Notes under the pieces: generated by a model
What the model saw: the letters and a program-made list of their open reading frames with translations, nothing else
Database searches by the model: none
Told to the model about the DNA's origin: nothing
Shown here: one piece after another, positions 39,362 through 48,852 of the stretch
Numbering within the stretch: the stretch's first letter is position 1
Layout: every line of letters starts with the position of its first letter
Assembly (NCBI RefSeq): GCF_018141445.1
Contig: NZ_CP058649.1
Location: forward strand, 4,421,001 to 4,485,000
Reading direction: 5' to 3'
Length of the DNA stretch: 64,000 bases
Source: Vallitalea pronyensis
GTDB lineage: Bacteria > Bacillota > Clostridia > Lachnospirales > Vallitaleaceae
Translations under genes and position numbers: made by a program

Positions 39362-39397
39362 AAAAAAACCTCCATCCTAATATAAAGGACGAAGGTT
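39362..39397 (-). terminator. T-box terminator hairpin
   Basis: Minus strand AACCTTCGTCCT pairs along all 12 positions (two G-U) with AGGATGGAGGTT, then five further T. Its 5' arm follows the antiterminator core directly, so the two structures exclude each other. Confidence 0.92.
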
Positions 39398-39635
39398 ATA
39401 GTCTCCGCGGTACCACCTTGATTGCAATCACTGCCACTTAGCCTAATACAAGATACATGGTGATGCTTATCTGATATTAGCTCCCTTATAACGGTGGGAC
39501 TCCGTTGAGGCCTACTCTCCTAAGATTTCGGTTCACAGCTCCAAGGCTACCTTCCATCATTTCTTCATGGAGAATTTCCACCAACATCTCCTCTCTTTTT
39601 TTCGAAAATAATGTACTCTTCCTTTTCGTTGCTTT
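39362..39635 (-). ncRNA. T-box riboswitch upstream of ilvB
   Basis: The minus-strand leader has all landmarks: a Stem I region from about 39635 with GAAGAGTA and AGAGAGGAG, the antiterminator core GGTGGTACCGCGG (39405-39417), and a terminator hairpin. Uncharged tRNA pairing through UGGU in the core would stabilise the antiterminator and allow ilvB transcription. By aligning the bases before GAGCTG with other leaders I read the specifier codon as GTA (Val) at 39548-39550; this reading is less certain than the T-box itself. Confidence 0.95.
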
Positions 39636-39673
39636 TATACGTTATCGCTTTTTTGTGATAAAATATTTTTATC

Positions 39674-39702
39674 ATTATATCAACCTGTGGATGGTTTGTC
39701 AA
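39674..39702 (-). promoter_or_regulatory. ilvB promoter
   Basis: Perfect consensus on the minus strand: TTGACA (39697-39702), 17 bases, TATAAT (39674-39679). It starts the T-box leader about 40 bases before Stem I. Confidence 0.93.
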
Positions 39703-39767
39703 TACCCCTTTGAATATTTTTTTACACCTATCCTAAATACTTCTGTATTGATTGGATGTAAACATGG

Positions 39768-42032
39768 TTATGACTTACTTAGGCGCCCATGATTTCTTCG
39801 ATATTCGCTTGGGGTAATGCCATTCACTTTCTTATAAACCTTATAAAAATAGCCATCATTGGTAAACCCTGTCTGCTCGGATATCTGGGCGATGGACATA
39901 TGCGTTGATGTTAACAGTTCCTCTGCTTTTTTAATTCTGGTTTCCATGATTACATTAGAGATGGTTTTTGATGTGATGTTTTTATACTGGCGTCCTAAGT
40001 AATTCGGCGTCAGATCAATAGCATCAGCAATATATGCCAGGGATAGGTTTTTATTCTTATACTCCTGACTGATGATAGCCATGACTTTATTTACCAGCTC
40101 ATGATTCCTGCTGCATTTATGCCTTTCAATCATTTCGGATAAACTTTCAAAGGCTTTTATAAAATAATGGTTAATATCGTCAATCCCTTCATAATCGTTC
40201 AGTGAGATACCGATATTGATGTTCATGGGCAAGTTTGGGAATTTATTTTTCTGTATGGTATCAAAAGCCATTTTAATATTAAAAACAAAATGTGTAAATG
40301 CCATATTCACTGTAGCATAGGGGAATTTTGATATCATATCCATGATCTCAAAATACTTCTGTTTCACGTTCTCGATATTGCCTAACATAAGAGCATCTAT
40401 AAGCTGTTTCTCTTTTTGAATGGGGTATTTATATTCTTTTGCTTTAAGTTTTTCAATGGTAGTCGAATAGATGATACAACTTGGGCCATAAAAAAGCCTG
40501 TGAAAAGAAGCTTCAACCACTTGGTTATATAAAAATGTCACATGTTGCAGCGATTCTCCTATGGTACTCACGGTTATAGAAACACTTAATGCTAGATTCT
40601 TCAATATAGCAGCTTGTATATGTTTTAGAAGACTCTCAAAGGATGTTATCATGGGGTCGAAATCCTGAGCCTTTATACTTAGAAGTAAACATATGCTGTC
40701 CTCCCCCATATCAATAGGCTCTGTATAACATTCTTTTGAACATACCTCAGAAGCGATATTCATGATGGCAAACTTCATTAGGTTTCTATCCTTCATGTTA
40801 TAAGCATTGCAGAAATGGCGGTATTGATCTATTTTAAACAGTACAACCATCATATGGGATTCCAAATCGAACTGTATATTGTACTTATCAAAGATATGTT
40901 GTATGACTTTCCCATCAAAATTGTTATAATCTAAAATAATCTTCCTTAAGGTTTCATTTTTTATGGTATAATAACCACTTCTTACTTCTGATTCAAGAGA
41001 TTCAATATTGGCTGACATCTTTTTTACAGGCTTATAAAGTCTTTTTGATAAAAAGATGGCTAACATCATGCCTATAGCAAGAATGAATAAGCTAAGACTA
41101 ACGACTTTATTCCTTCTGTTATTGAGTGCTTTAACAATATCTTGATAGGGTGTAATGCTGATATATTGCCAACCTAAGCTATCAGGTGATGAATAAACGA
41201 TATAGGATTTTACACCATCGACTTGATCAATCAGATAGCCATTGGCAGCTTCTGAATTGCGTATGCTGCTATAAAACTTTTCTTTTGAAACATCTGTAAA
41301 CATAGGCCTCGTTTCAGTACTCACCATTAATTGACCATGATGATCAATAATCCATATGGAACCCTTCATGTTGTCCCGATAGGTTTCTTTAATCAGATTG
41401 GAAATGGTTGCTTCTGACACATTGGTAATAATGGCACTGTTATTCCATTCATTACCTAGGGGGTCACATAAAATAAAACTGTACCCATCATAACCTTGTT
41501 GATAGGTATTCATGGAAAAAGTGGGTATATTTCTTGGAATGGGTACAAAAGGCTTTTCATAGTCATCCAAGAGTTTATGGATAGCTTCGTCATAAAAATT
41601 ATCTTTGCTTTCCAACAAATTGACTTCCTCTTTGGCTGCAACATAAAAAGACTTGGTACTATCATTGTACACATAGATGGAATGAATAATATCCGATATG
41701 TAGCGATAGTTTTCCAATTGATTGGACCCATCAATAATATCTGCCGTAGAGGGCTTAAAATTGAAAAAGAATTTCTGGATGTATTGATCATAATAGATTT
41801 GCATGGATATATTTTTCACCGCGTCAATCTTTTGCTCCACGTTTTTACTAAGTTGGTGCAAAGAGGTATGCATATATGTATAGATCTGTTCAGATGTTAA
41901 ACGTTTGAAATCCCTATAAAGAATGGATGACAGTATGACGATTGTTACGATTATTGTCAGTGTTATATACATCACAAGTTTAAAATAGTAAGCCTTACTT
42001 TTACCTACACGTATGTTTTTTATTTTTCCCAT
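39768..42032 (-). CDS. membrane-bound AraC-family regulator (YesN-like)
   Basis: A 754-residue regulator with a membrane helix at about 18-40, an extracellular Cache-like sensor region (about 41-305), a second helix at about 310-330, a cytoplasmic middle part and a C-terminal AraC helix-turn-helix pair (LSLAYIADAIDLTPNYLGRQYK and MSIAQISEQTGFTNDGYFYK, about 665-745). This layout is common beside LplABC-type sugar transporters in Firmicutes and probably senses an extracellular glycan or the binding protein, activating the locus. The gene starts 20 bases after the solute-binding protein gene, in the same operon. GGGGGA precedes the ATG. Confidence 0.9.
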   Translation of the reverse strand: MGKIKNIRVGKSKAYYFKLVMYITLTIIVTIVILSSILYRDFKRLTSEQIYTYMHTSLHQLSKNVEQKIDAVKNISMQIYYDQYIQKFFFNFKPSTADIIDGSNQLENYRYISDIIHSIYVYNDSTKSFYVAAKEEVNLLESKDNFYDEAIHKLLDDYEKPFVPIPRNIPTFSMNTYQQGYDGYSFILCDPLGNEWNNSAIITNVSEATISNLIKETYRDNMKGSIWIIDHHGQLMVSTETRPMFTDVSKEKFYSSIRNSEAANGYLIDQVDGVKSYIVYSSPDSLGWQYISITPYQDIVKALNNRRNKVVSLSLFILAIGMMLAIFLSKRLYKPVKKMSANIESLESEVRSGYYTIKNETLRKIILDYNNFDGKVIQHIFDKYNIQFDLESHMMVVLFKIDQYRHFCNAYNMKDRNLMKFAIMNIASEVCSKECYTEPIDMGEDSICLLLSIKAQDFDPMITSFESLLKHIQAAILKNLALSVSITVSTIGESLQHVTFLYNQVVEASFHRLFYGPSCIIYSTTIEKLKAKEYKYPIQKEKQLIDALMLGNIENVKQKYFEIMDMISKFPYATVNMAFTHFVFNIKMAFDTIQKNKFPNLPMNINIGISLNDYEGIDDINHYFIKAFESLSEMIERHKCSRNHELVNKVMAIISQEYKNKNLSLAYIADAIDLTPNYLGRQYKNITSKTISNVIMETRIKKAEELLTSTHMSIAQISEQTGFTNDGYFYKVYKKVNGITPSEYRRNHGRLSKS

Positions 42033-42052
42033 ATGTCTTTCCCCCAGTAGTA

Positions 42053-43600
42053 CTACTCATATGCCATTTCTTGCCAATAGGTATTCACCTGCATTTGGAC
42101 CTCCTGAATGAGTTTTTGCAGACCAGCTTCATTGGCTTTTTCAATGGCAACAGCAAGTGCTTCATTGACGTCATCTACTTGGCCTACCATCAAAGGCAGC
42201 ACATACTTCATGTATACCTGGGAAAGCCCGGATATTTCTGCTGAAACTGGGTTAGAATTAAAAGCAAATGCGTCATATTTGTCTGGAACAGCTATGTTTG
42301 ATAATGCTTCTGTGTGAGGTTTAAATCCAGACCATTCATTTTTTGTAGGAAGTTCCATTTTGTCTATATGCCATCCCCACGGCTGCATGGACTGGTAACC
42401 AAACCAGTCATCACCTGTTGTTTCTACCATGGATAGAAACCCCTCCTTATCCATGGTATAATGCTTATCCTTAATGCCATAATTGGTCAATTGGTAATAA
42501 TCTGGATCATATCGCAACTTATCAATGAAAGCAAGTGCTCTTTCTGGATGTTTACAAGTTCTTGATAGGGCAACACCATTTCTAATGGATGGAGCTGGAT
42601 GAACCACGCCTCTTATGATTGCATCTGGCAAAAACTCTATTTCCCAATCGGGATGCGAACTTGCAAAACTCTTATAATAAGCAGCTACTTTATTCAGATT
42701 AGCATCCATAGCCAGCGTCTCGCCATTACTAAAAAAAGTGCCTCCCGAGACCTGATTAAGCAATATATTCTCTGACCAATAGCCTTTATCATACCACCTT
42801 TTCATGGTCTGACAGTATGTTTCAAATTCAGGAGTTTCCAGAAAAGATATGATTTTTTTACTATGGTAGGTTTCCGTTGCAATAAAATGCTTGGCAGCCC
42901 CATCTAGGATAAAACCTAATTCCCCAGCTGCCATCTGAACCCTATTGGCAAGCTCAAGTGAGGTCACATTAAATGGAATCATGTCTGGATTGGCTTTCTT
43001 GGCTGCATCAAAATAGGCTTCCATTTCTTCAACGGTTTCAATGGGCTTGTGGATGCCGAATGCTTCTCTTAGATCTGCTCTATAAGCAATGCCATTGGTA
43101 TCGTATTCGACCCAGTCACATGGTACAGTATATATCTTTCCATTTATTTGTGCTGCTCGCCATTGTTCCTGTGTCATCTCATCCCAACTGATTGGTGCGT
43201 ATTTTGGAATCATTTCATCGAGAGGCATAAAAGCACCTCTTCTTGCATAGCCTTGATAATCTGCCCATTTTGCTGTATAAATTAAATCAATGTTTTCACC
43301 AGAGGAAAGAGCCAGGTTATACTTCTGATCCCATTTATCCCAACCTAGGAAGACCCACTTAACCGTACAGTTAAGGTCTCTTCGTGTACGTTTGTTCAGT
43401 TCCTCTGCTACCGAAAGAATATCACTTGGTTCTGGTCCCAATAAATAAAAAGTGAGTTCAACTTCTTCTGACATATCAAGTCCCTGGATATTCGTTTCAT
43501 GATTTACATTAACGTGTGTATTGTCTTGATGATTTGTACAACTTGTAACGCATAACACACACAAGAGTATCACCAGTGACTTTATGCTTTTTTTATTCAT
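42053..43600 (-). CDS. sugar ABC transporter substrate-binding lipoprotein (LplA/DUF3502-like)
   Basis: A 515-residue lipoprotein with signal sequence and lipobox LCVTSC near residue 21. The mature part is a family 1 type binding protein; the C-terminal segment (FNSNPVSAEISGLS ... LPLMVGQVDD ... EANEAGLQKLIQEVQ) fits the DUF3502 region found in LplA-like proteins. I chose the ATG at 43600 with GGAG eight bases upstream; the GTG at 43606 is too near that site. A second binding protein in this locus (46115-47881) is of another subtype, so one permease pair may serve two binding proteins. Confidence 0.88.
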   Translation of the reverse strand: MNKKSIKSLVILLCVLCVTSCTNHQDNTHVNVNHETNIQGLDMSEEVELTFYLLGPEPSDILSVAEELNKRTRRDLNCTVKWVFLGWDKWDQKYNLALSSGENIDLIYTAKWADYQGYARRGAFMPLDEMIPKYAPISWDEMTQEQWRAAQINGKIYTVPCDWVEYDTNGIAYRADLREAFGIHKPIETVEEMEAYFDAAKKANPDMIPFNVTSLELANRVQMAAGELGFILDGAAKHFIATETYHSKKIISFLETPEFETYCQTMKRWYDKGYWSENILLNQVSGGTFFSNGETLAMDANLNKVAAYYKSFASSHPDWEIEFLPDAIIRGVVHPAPSIRNGVALSRTCKHPERALAFIDKLRYDPDYYQLTNYGIKDKHYTMDKEGFLSMVETTGDDWFGYQSMQPWGWHIDKMELPTKNEWSGFKPHTEALSNIAVPDKYDAFAFNSNPVSAEISGLSQVYMKYVLPLMVGQVDDVNEALAVAIEKANEAGLQKLIQEVQMQVNTYWQEMAYE

Positions 43601-43721
43601 GTTCACATCTCCTCATACGCCTAGAACAGCGAGATAAGTCAAGCATTCATGCTAGTAAAATTATTTTAACATATATATAACTTTATATGAAGCCATAATT
43701 AAGATATCATGAAAACCAAGA

Positions 43722-43825
43722 AGAAGATAGACACGTTTAGCATTAAGCGAAGCCACCTACGGCATAGCGCATACTCTTTGAACAGAAGCTTAAGAGTATC
43801 ATTAGCTAAAACTTGTCTATCTTCT
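43722..43825. repeat. multi-hairpin repeat, family I copy C
   Basis: Outer arms AGAAGATAGACACGTTTAGC (43722-43741) with a near-perfect complement at 43805-43825. Inside, in the opposite order to copies A and B, GCGAA-GCCACCTACGGC-ATAGCGC (core 43752-43763) and a hairpin ATACTCTT/AAGAGTAT (43771-43799). Read on the minus strand the second core is GCCGTAGGTGGC, matching GCCGTNNRTGGC. Confidence 0.6.
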
Positions 43826-43886
43826 AATACTTCCAATCTTTTAAAACATAGAGCTACGGTTTTACCTCTTACAATTGTGGAATAAT

Positions 43887-46046
43887 CTACTCTTTATTCA
43901 CGACAAATGTTGAAGACTTGTTAAAACTTGTTCTTATCCAAAGAAGTAATCCGTCATCTGTCAAGGCATATGCATAATCTTTCCCTGGATGAAGCAGCTC
44001 ATCATCTTGATACATCTTAAAAGCTTCTGAATCCCATCCCTTGATGCGAAATACGGGATTTTGTACGGTGGTATCTTCAGTAGTTGGGTCAATGATAAAA
44101 TGACAGGTATCTGTTTTGGAGGTTTGTTTAAACACAAGTTCTTTTTTATAGTAATCGATGCTTTCAAATTGTAAGGCTTCTGTCAATGTCTTTACTACAC
44201 CAGGGTAAAGCCATGATTTCACTTGATTTCTGGTCTGTTCTAAGTCCATGGGATCATTAACCCCAATAAGGGATGCCCATTCTCTATGCTTACGCCCTTC
44301 ACTATTTGTTTTATAATGATCAAGCCATAAGTCACTACCATCTTCCCATACTTCTATGCCACACAAGCTGGTATGAGCCACTTGAGCCTGCCAAGTACCC
44401 ATTGTTTTGAAATCTTCTTGAAAAGGTTCTTTGCCAACGGGCCAGTGTACCATTTGATAACCTGTATGATGCCAAGATATATCCATGGATACTTCATAGC
44501 CCCCATACGTGTCAGGAATGTCTTGTGTATGGGACCACGCACAATAGGCATCAGGAGCATCTTTAAAATGTGCCACTTGTATCACTTGAGGCCAATTGTT
44601 AATGCTCTTATCAAAGGCCTCTCCTGGGAAGAAATTGACGGTATCACCCTGTAAATTCATAGCCGTTAGACCAGGTTCCGCTATATGGTCAATGGGATTA
44701 GACTGGGTACCGGCAATGACAATAAGTTCACCAAGCTCATGCCACTTACGAAATTCTGTATCTAATTTGGGTGTGTATACGATATGCCGTACGCCTGTCC
44801 CGTCTGGGTAAAACGTATAATATTCATCTACCTGTGGCATGTCTGTACCTTGTCCATGGTCAGGTGTTTTATAATCTGGGTTTACCAATATGTAACGCCA
44901 ATGAATGACCTTCCGCACATCATTATCTTCCAGTACTTCAACACTTGAATATGCACCCAATCGGTCGGACATGGGTTCATAACATCCCCGTTCAGCCCAA
45001 GTTTCTACAAACTCATAGGTGTACAGCAATTGGTTGTTCATATGCCAAGCAGGTACATAGGATGCTTCAGACCAGAATACAAATTTAACATCCTTATCTT
45101 TGAATTTAAAATGGTCACCAAAAGTCAGTACCAAACCTTCACCGCTCTGACCCGACCAGTTATAATCTCTTTTTGTGACTTTAAAACCTGTTTCGGTATC
45201 CTGACGATCCACTGGTGGTTTCTGAACGGCCCTCACATACTGAAACCCTGCATGTGCTGACTCTTCTGCCCCATTGATAACATATGGAACAACATAGTAA
45301 TGCGTCCCTTCATCTGCCCAATCCTTTGAAGGGCTTAGTTCCATCCATCCATGTTTCCACTCCCCATTAACCATCAATTTCACAGCATAGTAGAAATGAA
45401 AAAAGCCAGAACCCTCATCACGAAATATCCTTATTTTTTTATCGGTACTGTCATAAGGCACGGAATATTGGTTTTGAAGGGTAACCCGATACCTAGAATA
45501 GTCCTCCAATTTTCCCGTGTTATCCAACACATTATAACGTCCTTCTTGACAATCACTGACTTGTACAGCTATTGTGCCGTTACTATAAGCTGTTACATTC
45601 ATGGATGTAAAATTAGTTGGATCAGGTTGACCATCTTTTTCTTGGACAAGTGCTAATCCAACGTTATCATCTTCTGTAAAGGCTACCTCTGCATAGAAGT
45701 GTCCAGATACTGTGTTCGGTTCATGTACACCATATATACTATTGGCAGCATCCGTACGCATATCCAATAATCCATTGGATAGGTTGAATGCTCCTTCTTC
45801 TGCTCCTTTAAGAAGAAGTCCTTTAAAGGTATTCGGCTTTGTTGTGAAATCATTGAACATGATTTCTTCTCCTTCTTCTATAGGAAAATCCCTTTGCATC
45901 ACATATTCATCCCCTTCCATCTTACTGTCTGTCTTCTCAAAGCCGTATCTGTTGAAGAACACATAGGCAAATGTCAGTATCAGTATGCCACCGATTATTA
46001 ATTTTCTCAGCATGCTTATTCGTTGTGGATTTAATTGACTCCTCAC
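43887..46046 (-). CDS. exported protein of unknown family, paralogue 1
   Basis: About 719 residues with one N-terminal membrane helix (LRKLIIGGILILTFAYVFF) that probably anchors it outside the cell. Its body aligns with the protein at 50114-52756 over nearly its whole length; shared blocks include SGHFYAE, GLALV, FFH-YY, FVFWSE/YVFWSE, YVPAWH, EPMSDRL, EDNDVRKV, YYTFYPD, WHEL and DISWH. The early part looks like a beta-sandwich; conserved Trp, Glu and Asp residues in the middle suggest carbohydrate contact. I do not recognise an enzyme family. The gene context is beta-mannoside uptake. The start is uncertain: GTG at 46046 has AAAGGG eight bases upstream; an ATG at 46013 has no such site. Confidence 0.75.
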   Translation of the reverse strand: MRSQLNPQRISMLRKLIIGGILILTFAYVFFNRYGFEKTDSKMEGDEYVMQRDFPIEEGEEIMFNDFTTKPNTFKGLLLKGAEEGAFNLSNGLLDMRTDAANSIYGVHEPNTVSGHFYAEVAFTEDDNVGLALVQEKDGQPDPTNFTSMNVTAYSNGTIAVQVSDCQEGRYNVLDNTGKLEDYSRYRVTLQNQYSVPYDSTDKKIRIFRDEGSGFFHFYYAVKLMVNGEWKHGWMELSPSKDWADEGTHYYVVPYVINGAEESAHAGFQYVRAVQKPPVDRQDTETGFKVTKRDYNWSGQSGEGLVLTFGDHFKFKDKDVKFVFWSEASYVPAWHMNNQLLYTYEFVETWAERGCYEPMSDRLGAYSSVEVLEDNDVRKVIHWRYILVNPDYKTPDHGQGTDMPQVDEYYTFYPDGTGVRHIVYTPKLDTEFRKWHELGELIVIAGTQSNPIDHIAEPGLTAMNLQGDTVNFFPGEAFDKSINNWPQVIQVAHFKDAPDAYCAWSHTQDIPDTYGGYEVSMDISWHHTGYQMVHWPVGKEPFQEDFKTMGTWQAQVAHTSLCGIEVWEDGSDLWLDHYKTNSEGRKHREWASLIGVNDPMDLEQTRNQVKSWLYPGVVKTLTEALQFESIDYYKKELVFKQTSKTDTCHFIIDPTTEDTTVQNPVFRIKGWDSEAFKMYQDDELLHPGKDYAYALTDDGLLLWIRTSFNKSSTFVVNKE

Positions 46047-46114
46047 ACAACACACCCTTTCAAATACCAATCGTCTTGTATCACTTGAACGATATGGTCA
46101 ATATATGATTATAT

Positions 46115-47881
46115 TTATGGTTTAACCTCTTCAAATAAGTCCGCATAAGGATAATCTTCCGGTACATCCCCATTGTTGTTAGCATCCATAAATGTTTTAC
46201 TTTGTTGATACCTATAGGCATTTAATTCTTTAGCTCCCATTTCTTCTAATTCTTTAATCAACTGTTTATAGGTATCTTCAAATTGATCTGGTGGCAGAAT
46301 TAAAGCACGGAATATGATTGGCGGTGCAATGGACCAAATCTGATTATTAATAGCATTCATATCATCTGAGAAGTTTTCAGGACCGAAATCCCCCATATAA
46401 CTGATGTTGTTATTGGCAGATATCCATTCATGATTTTCTTTCGCCCAAATGGATGCATCATTATTGGATATGGAAGGAATTTTTAATACATCATTTGTAT
46501 AATTCGTCCCTTGAGGTCCAAAAGTATATAAGGGTATCACACCATGCCGTATTCGAGCAGCAGTGGTATCACCATGGGTGACGTAATCCAATTCTTGGAA
46601 TGCATCTTTATACCAATACTTGCCTTCATACGCACCAGATGTTTTTAATTCAAGCATGTCTGGTGAAGCTCCTAATTCTAAGCAACGTGCTCCTTCTTCT
46701 GTTTGGAACCACTCACATAGATTGGCTAGTCGTTGACATAACTCGGGGGATGCCTTAGACGTTACATACATAGCAGAAGTTGGGTCTGGACTGGATAAGC
46801 CATTTAATGGGAATGGACGACTAATACCTGGAACTTTGGGTATTGGTATAACGGTATAGGTATAATCCTTGCCAGCTTCTTTCATTTCTTCAATGATGCG
46901 ATAATCATTATAACCTGGGATAACCGCTCCAGCACCGTTTCTAATCTTTTCTTGATACATTTCATCCTTTTGCGTTACCCATTCCGGGTCAATTAACCCT
47001 TCATTGTAGAGTTGGTTAAGGTATTTCATGGATTCATATCCTTGCGTTGTATATCCCCAGAATTGATAATAGCCGTCTTTTGCTAAACCTGCCCAATTCA
47101 ACCCCCATACCATAAAAAATGCGGATTGAGACTGCCAATCTGTTGGCGGCATGAGTAACGGGTAGACAGGTTGACCATTCTCCTGCTTTAAGCCCAAATC
47201 TTTTACCTTGCGAAGCATGTCTGTAAACTCGTCAATTGTCGTTGGCCGTTGACCACCAACGGCTTGTAGAATATCATCACGCATCCACCAACCCCACATG
47301 TAGTTTTCATCGGGATTAGGTTCTCCAGGATTATAATTCATGCCAATAGGAAAACCAATAATGTGTTCTTCTTGATCACGGGTTTTTAAAGCCGATAGAG
47401 AACGTGAATGATGCTCCTGTATATTGGTCAAGTTAGGGTAGTTACTGGCATCCTTAAAATAAGGGGTTAAGTTAGCCCATTTAACACCTGCACCCGTATT
47501 GAGTACGCCTGCTCGAGCTGTCCCTGTGAACACTTCAGGATAACTGCCTCCTGCTGCCCATAAGGTTAACTGATCCCATATGTTTGTTTCAGCAACATGT
47601 TCAAATGTGATGTCAAGTCCAAACTTGTTTTCAATCCAACGGGACATATCACCGTTGCTATCGGAGAGTCCGTTATTTGAATCCAACCCGAAATTTACCC
47701 AAGTAAATTTAATGGGTTTCATACCATCTTCTGACCCGCTTTCTTGATTTGTTTCACCCTTAGGGTTTTTATCGCCATCACTATTGGTTTGACGACTATC
47801 TTTTGTACAAGCTGTGACTAAGGATAAGATGAGTATCATCGTAATAAAAAGCTTACATACTGATTTTTTTGTTTTTGTCAT
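46115..47881 (-). CDS. sugar ABC transporter substrate-binding lipoprotein
   Basis: A 588-residue lipoprotein with signal and lipobox LVTAC near residue 25, followed by a Ser/Asp/Gly-rich linker and an extracellular solute-binding domain of the large LipO/YtcQ-like type (FTWVNFGLDSNNGL, MWGWWMRDDIL, NNISYMGDFGP). It probably delivers oligosaccharides to the two permeases encoded immediately upstream in the transcript. GAGGAGG stands seven bases before the ATG. Intergenic gaps are about 40 bases, so it belongs to the same operon. Confidence 0.92.
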   Translation of the reverse strand: MTKTKKSVCKLFITMILILSLVTACTKDSRQTNSDGDKNPKGETNQESGSEDGMKPIKFTWVNFGLDSNNGLSDSNGDMSRWIENKFGLDITFEHVAETNIWDQLTLWAAGGSYPEVFTGTARAGVLNTGAGVKWANLTPYFKDASNYPNLTNIQEHHSRSLSALKTRDQEEHIIGFPIGMNYNPGEPNPDENYMWGWWMRDDILQAVGGQRPTTIDEFTDMLRKVKDLGLKQENGQPVYPLLMPPTDWQSQSAFFMVWGLNWAGLAKDGYYQFWGYTTQGYESMKYLNQLYNEGLIDPEWVTQKDEMYQEKIRNGAGAVIPGYNDYRIIEEMKEAGKDYTYTVIPIPKVPGISRPFPLNGLSSPDPTSAMYVTSKASPELCQRLANLCEWFQTEEGARCLELGASPDMLELKTSGAYEGKYWYKDAFQELDYVTHGDTTAARIRHGVIPLYTFGPQGTNYTNDVLKIPSISNNDASIWAKENHEWISANNNISYMGDFGPENFSDDMNAINNQIWSIAPPIIFRALILPPDQFEDTYKQLIKELEEMGAKELNAYRYQQSKTFMDANNNGDVPEDYPYADLFEEVKP

Positions 47882-47922
47882 GGATATACCTCCTCTAATT
47901 GACTAATTAATAGAAAATCGTT

Positions 47923-48834
47923 TTATTCTTTAATGGAGCCAAGCATAATGCCATGTATAAAGTATTTTTGTAAGAATGGGTAAACACACATAATAGGGAC
48001 AACCGTTACAACCAACGTCGCTGCACGCAAAGATGATTCTGTAAGGGTAGATTGGCCCCCTTTTAGAGCATTTACTGCATTAGCTGCATCCGCAGCACTC
48101 CTAATCTGAATGGATAAACCTCTTTGTAATACCATTTGTAAATAGGTAGCGATGGACCATAACTTATTTGAACTGATGAGAAAAGTTCCCGTATACCAGT
48201 CCCCCCAAGCCCATACAGCATTAAACAATCCGATTGTTGCAAAGGTAGCTTTTGTAAGTGGTGCAATGATTTGAAAGAAAATGCGATAATCACTTGCACC
48301 GTCTAAACGAGCGGACTCAATTAAACTTTCAGGTATTGCTCGAATGGCCGTTACCAGTATCATAAGCTCCCAACCACTAAACAACGTTGGTAAAATATAC
48401 ACCAGATAATGATTGATGAGACCATAAGCGGATAGGGTAAGGTAAAAAGGAATAAGCCCCGCATTCACAAACATGGAAATCAAAATCATCCCTACGATAA
48501 CTTTGCGAAAAGGCAGCTTCTTTCGCGAAACAGCCCAACCTGCCATACCAATAACAAGTAAATGTAAGGGTGTTCCAATAAGAAGACGGCTTACGGAAAT
48601 ACCAAAGCTGCTAATGACCCTTTTGTCTGCAAAAACAGCCTTAAAGTTATCCAGTGTAAAGGATCGAGGAAAATATAAAATGCCGCCCAGTGCCGTATCT
48701 GTCCCTTCATTAAAAGACATAACGATAACATACCAAAATGGTATAATCATAAGAATACCCATTAGTGCTAATAATGTATAATTAAAAACGGAAAAGATAT
48801 AACATTTATAGGACCATTGACCATAAGCTTTCAT
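47923..48834 (-). CDS. carbohydrate ABC transporter permease (LplC/YtcP-like)
   Basis: A 303-residue integral membrane protein with six predicted helices. The EAA loop that docks the ATPase is visible as PESLIESARLDGASDYRIFFQIIAPLTKA at about residues 175-205. The C-terminus (YPFLQKYFIHGIMLGSIKE) is characteristic of this permease group. It pairs with the product of the preceding gene. GGAGG precedes the ATG. No ATPase gene accompanies it, so it probably uses a shared MsmK-like ATPase. Confidence 0.94.
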   Translation of the reverse strand: MKAYGQWSYKCYIFSVFNYTLLALMGILMIIPFWYVIVMSFNEGTDTALGGILYFPRSFTLDNFKAVFADKRVISSFGISVSRLLIGTPLHLLVIGMAGWAVSRKKLPFRKVIVGMILISMFVNAGLIPFYLTLSAYGLINHYLVYILPTLFSGWELMILVTAIRAIPESLIESARLDGASDYRIFFQIIAPLTKATFATIGLFNAVWAWGDWYTGTFLISSNKLWSIATYLQMVLQRGLSIQIRSAADAANAVNALKGGQSTLTESSLRAATLVVTVVPIMCVYPFLQKYFIHGIMLGSIKE

Positions 48835-48852
48835 GATGCATCACCTCCTTTA

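Noticed and set aside
43961..44167. Small ORFs within the exported protein genes (for example 43961-44167, 44354-44560, 50998-51327)
   Set aside because: They overlap long intact genes in other frames, with no binding sites or recognisable protein features.
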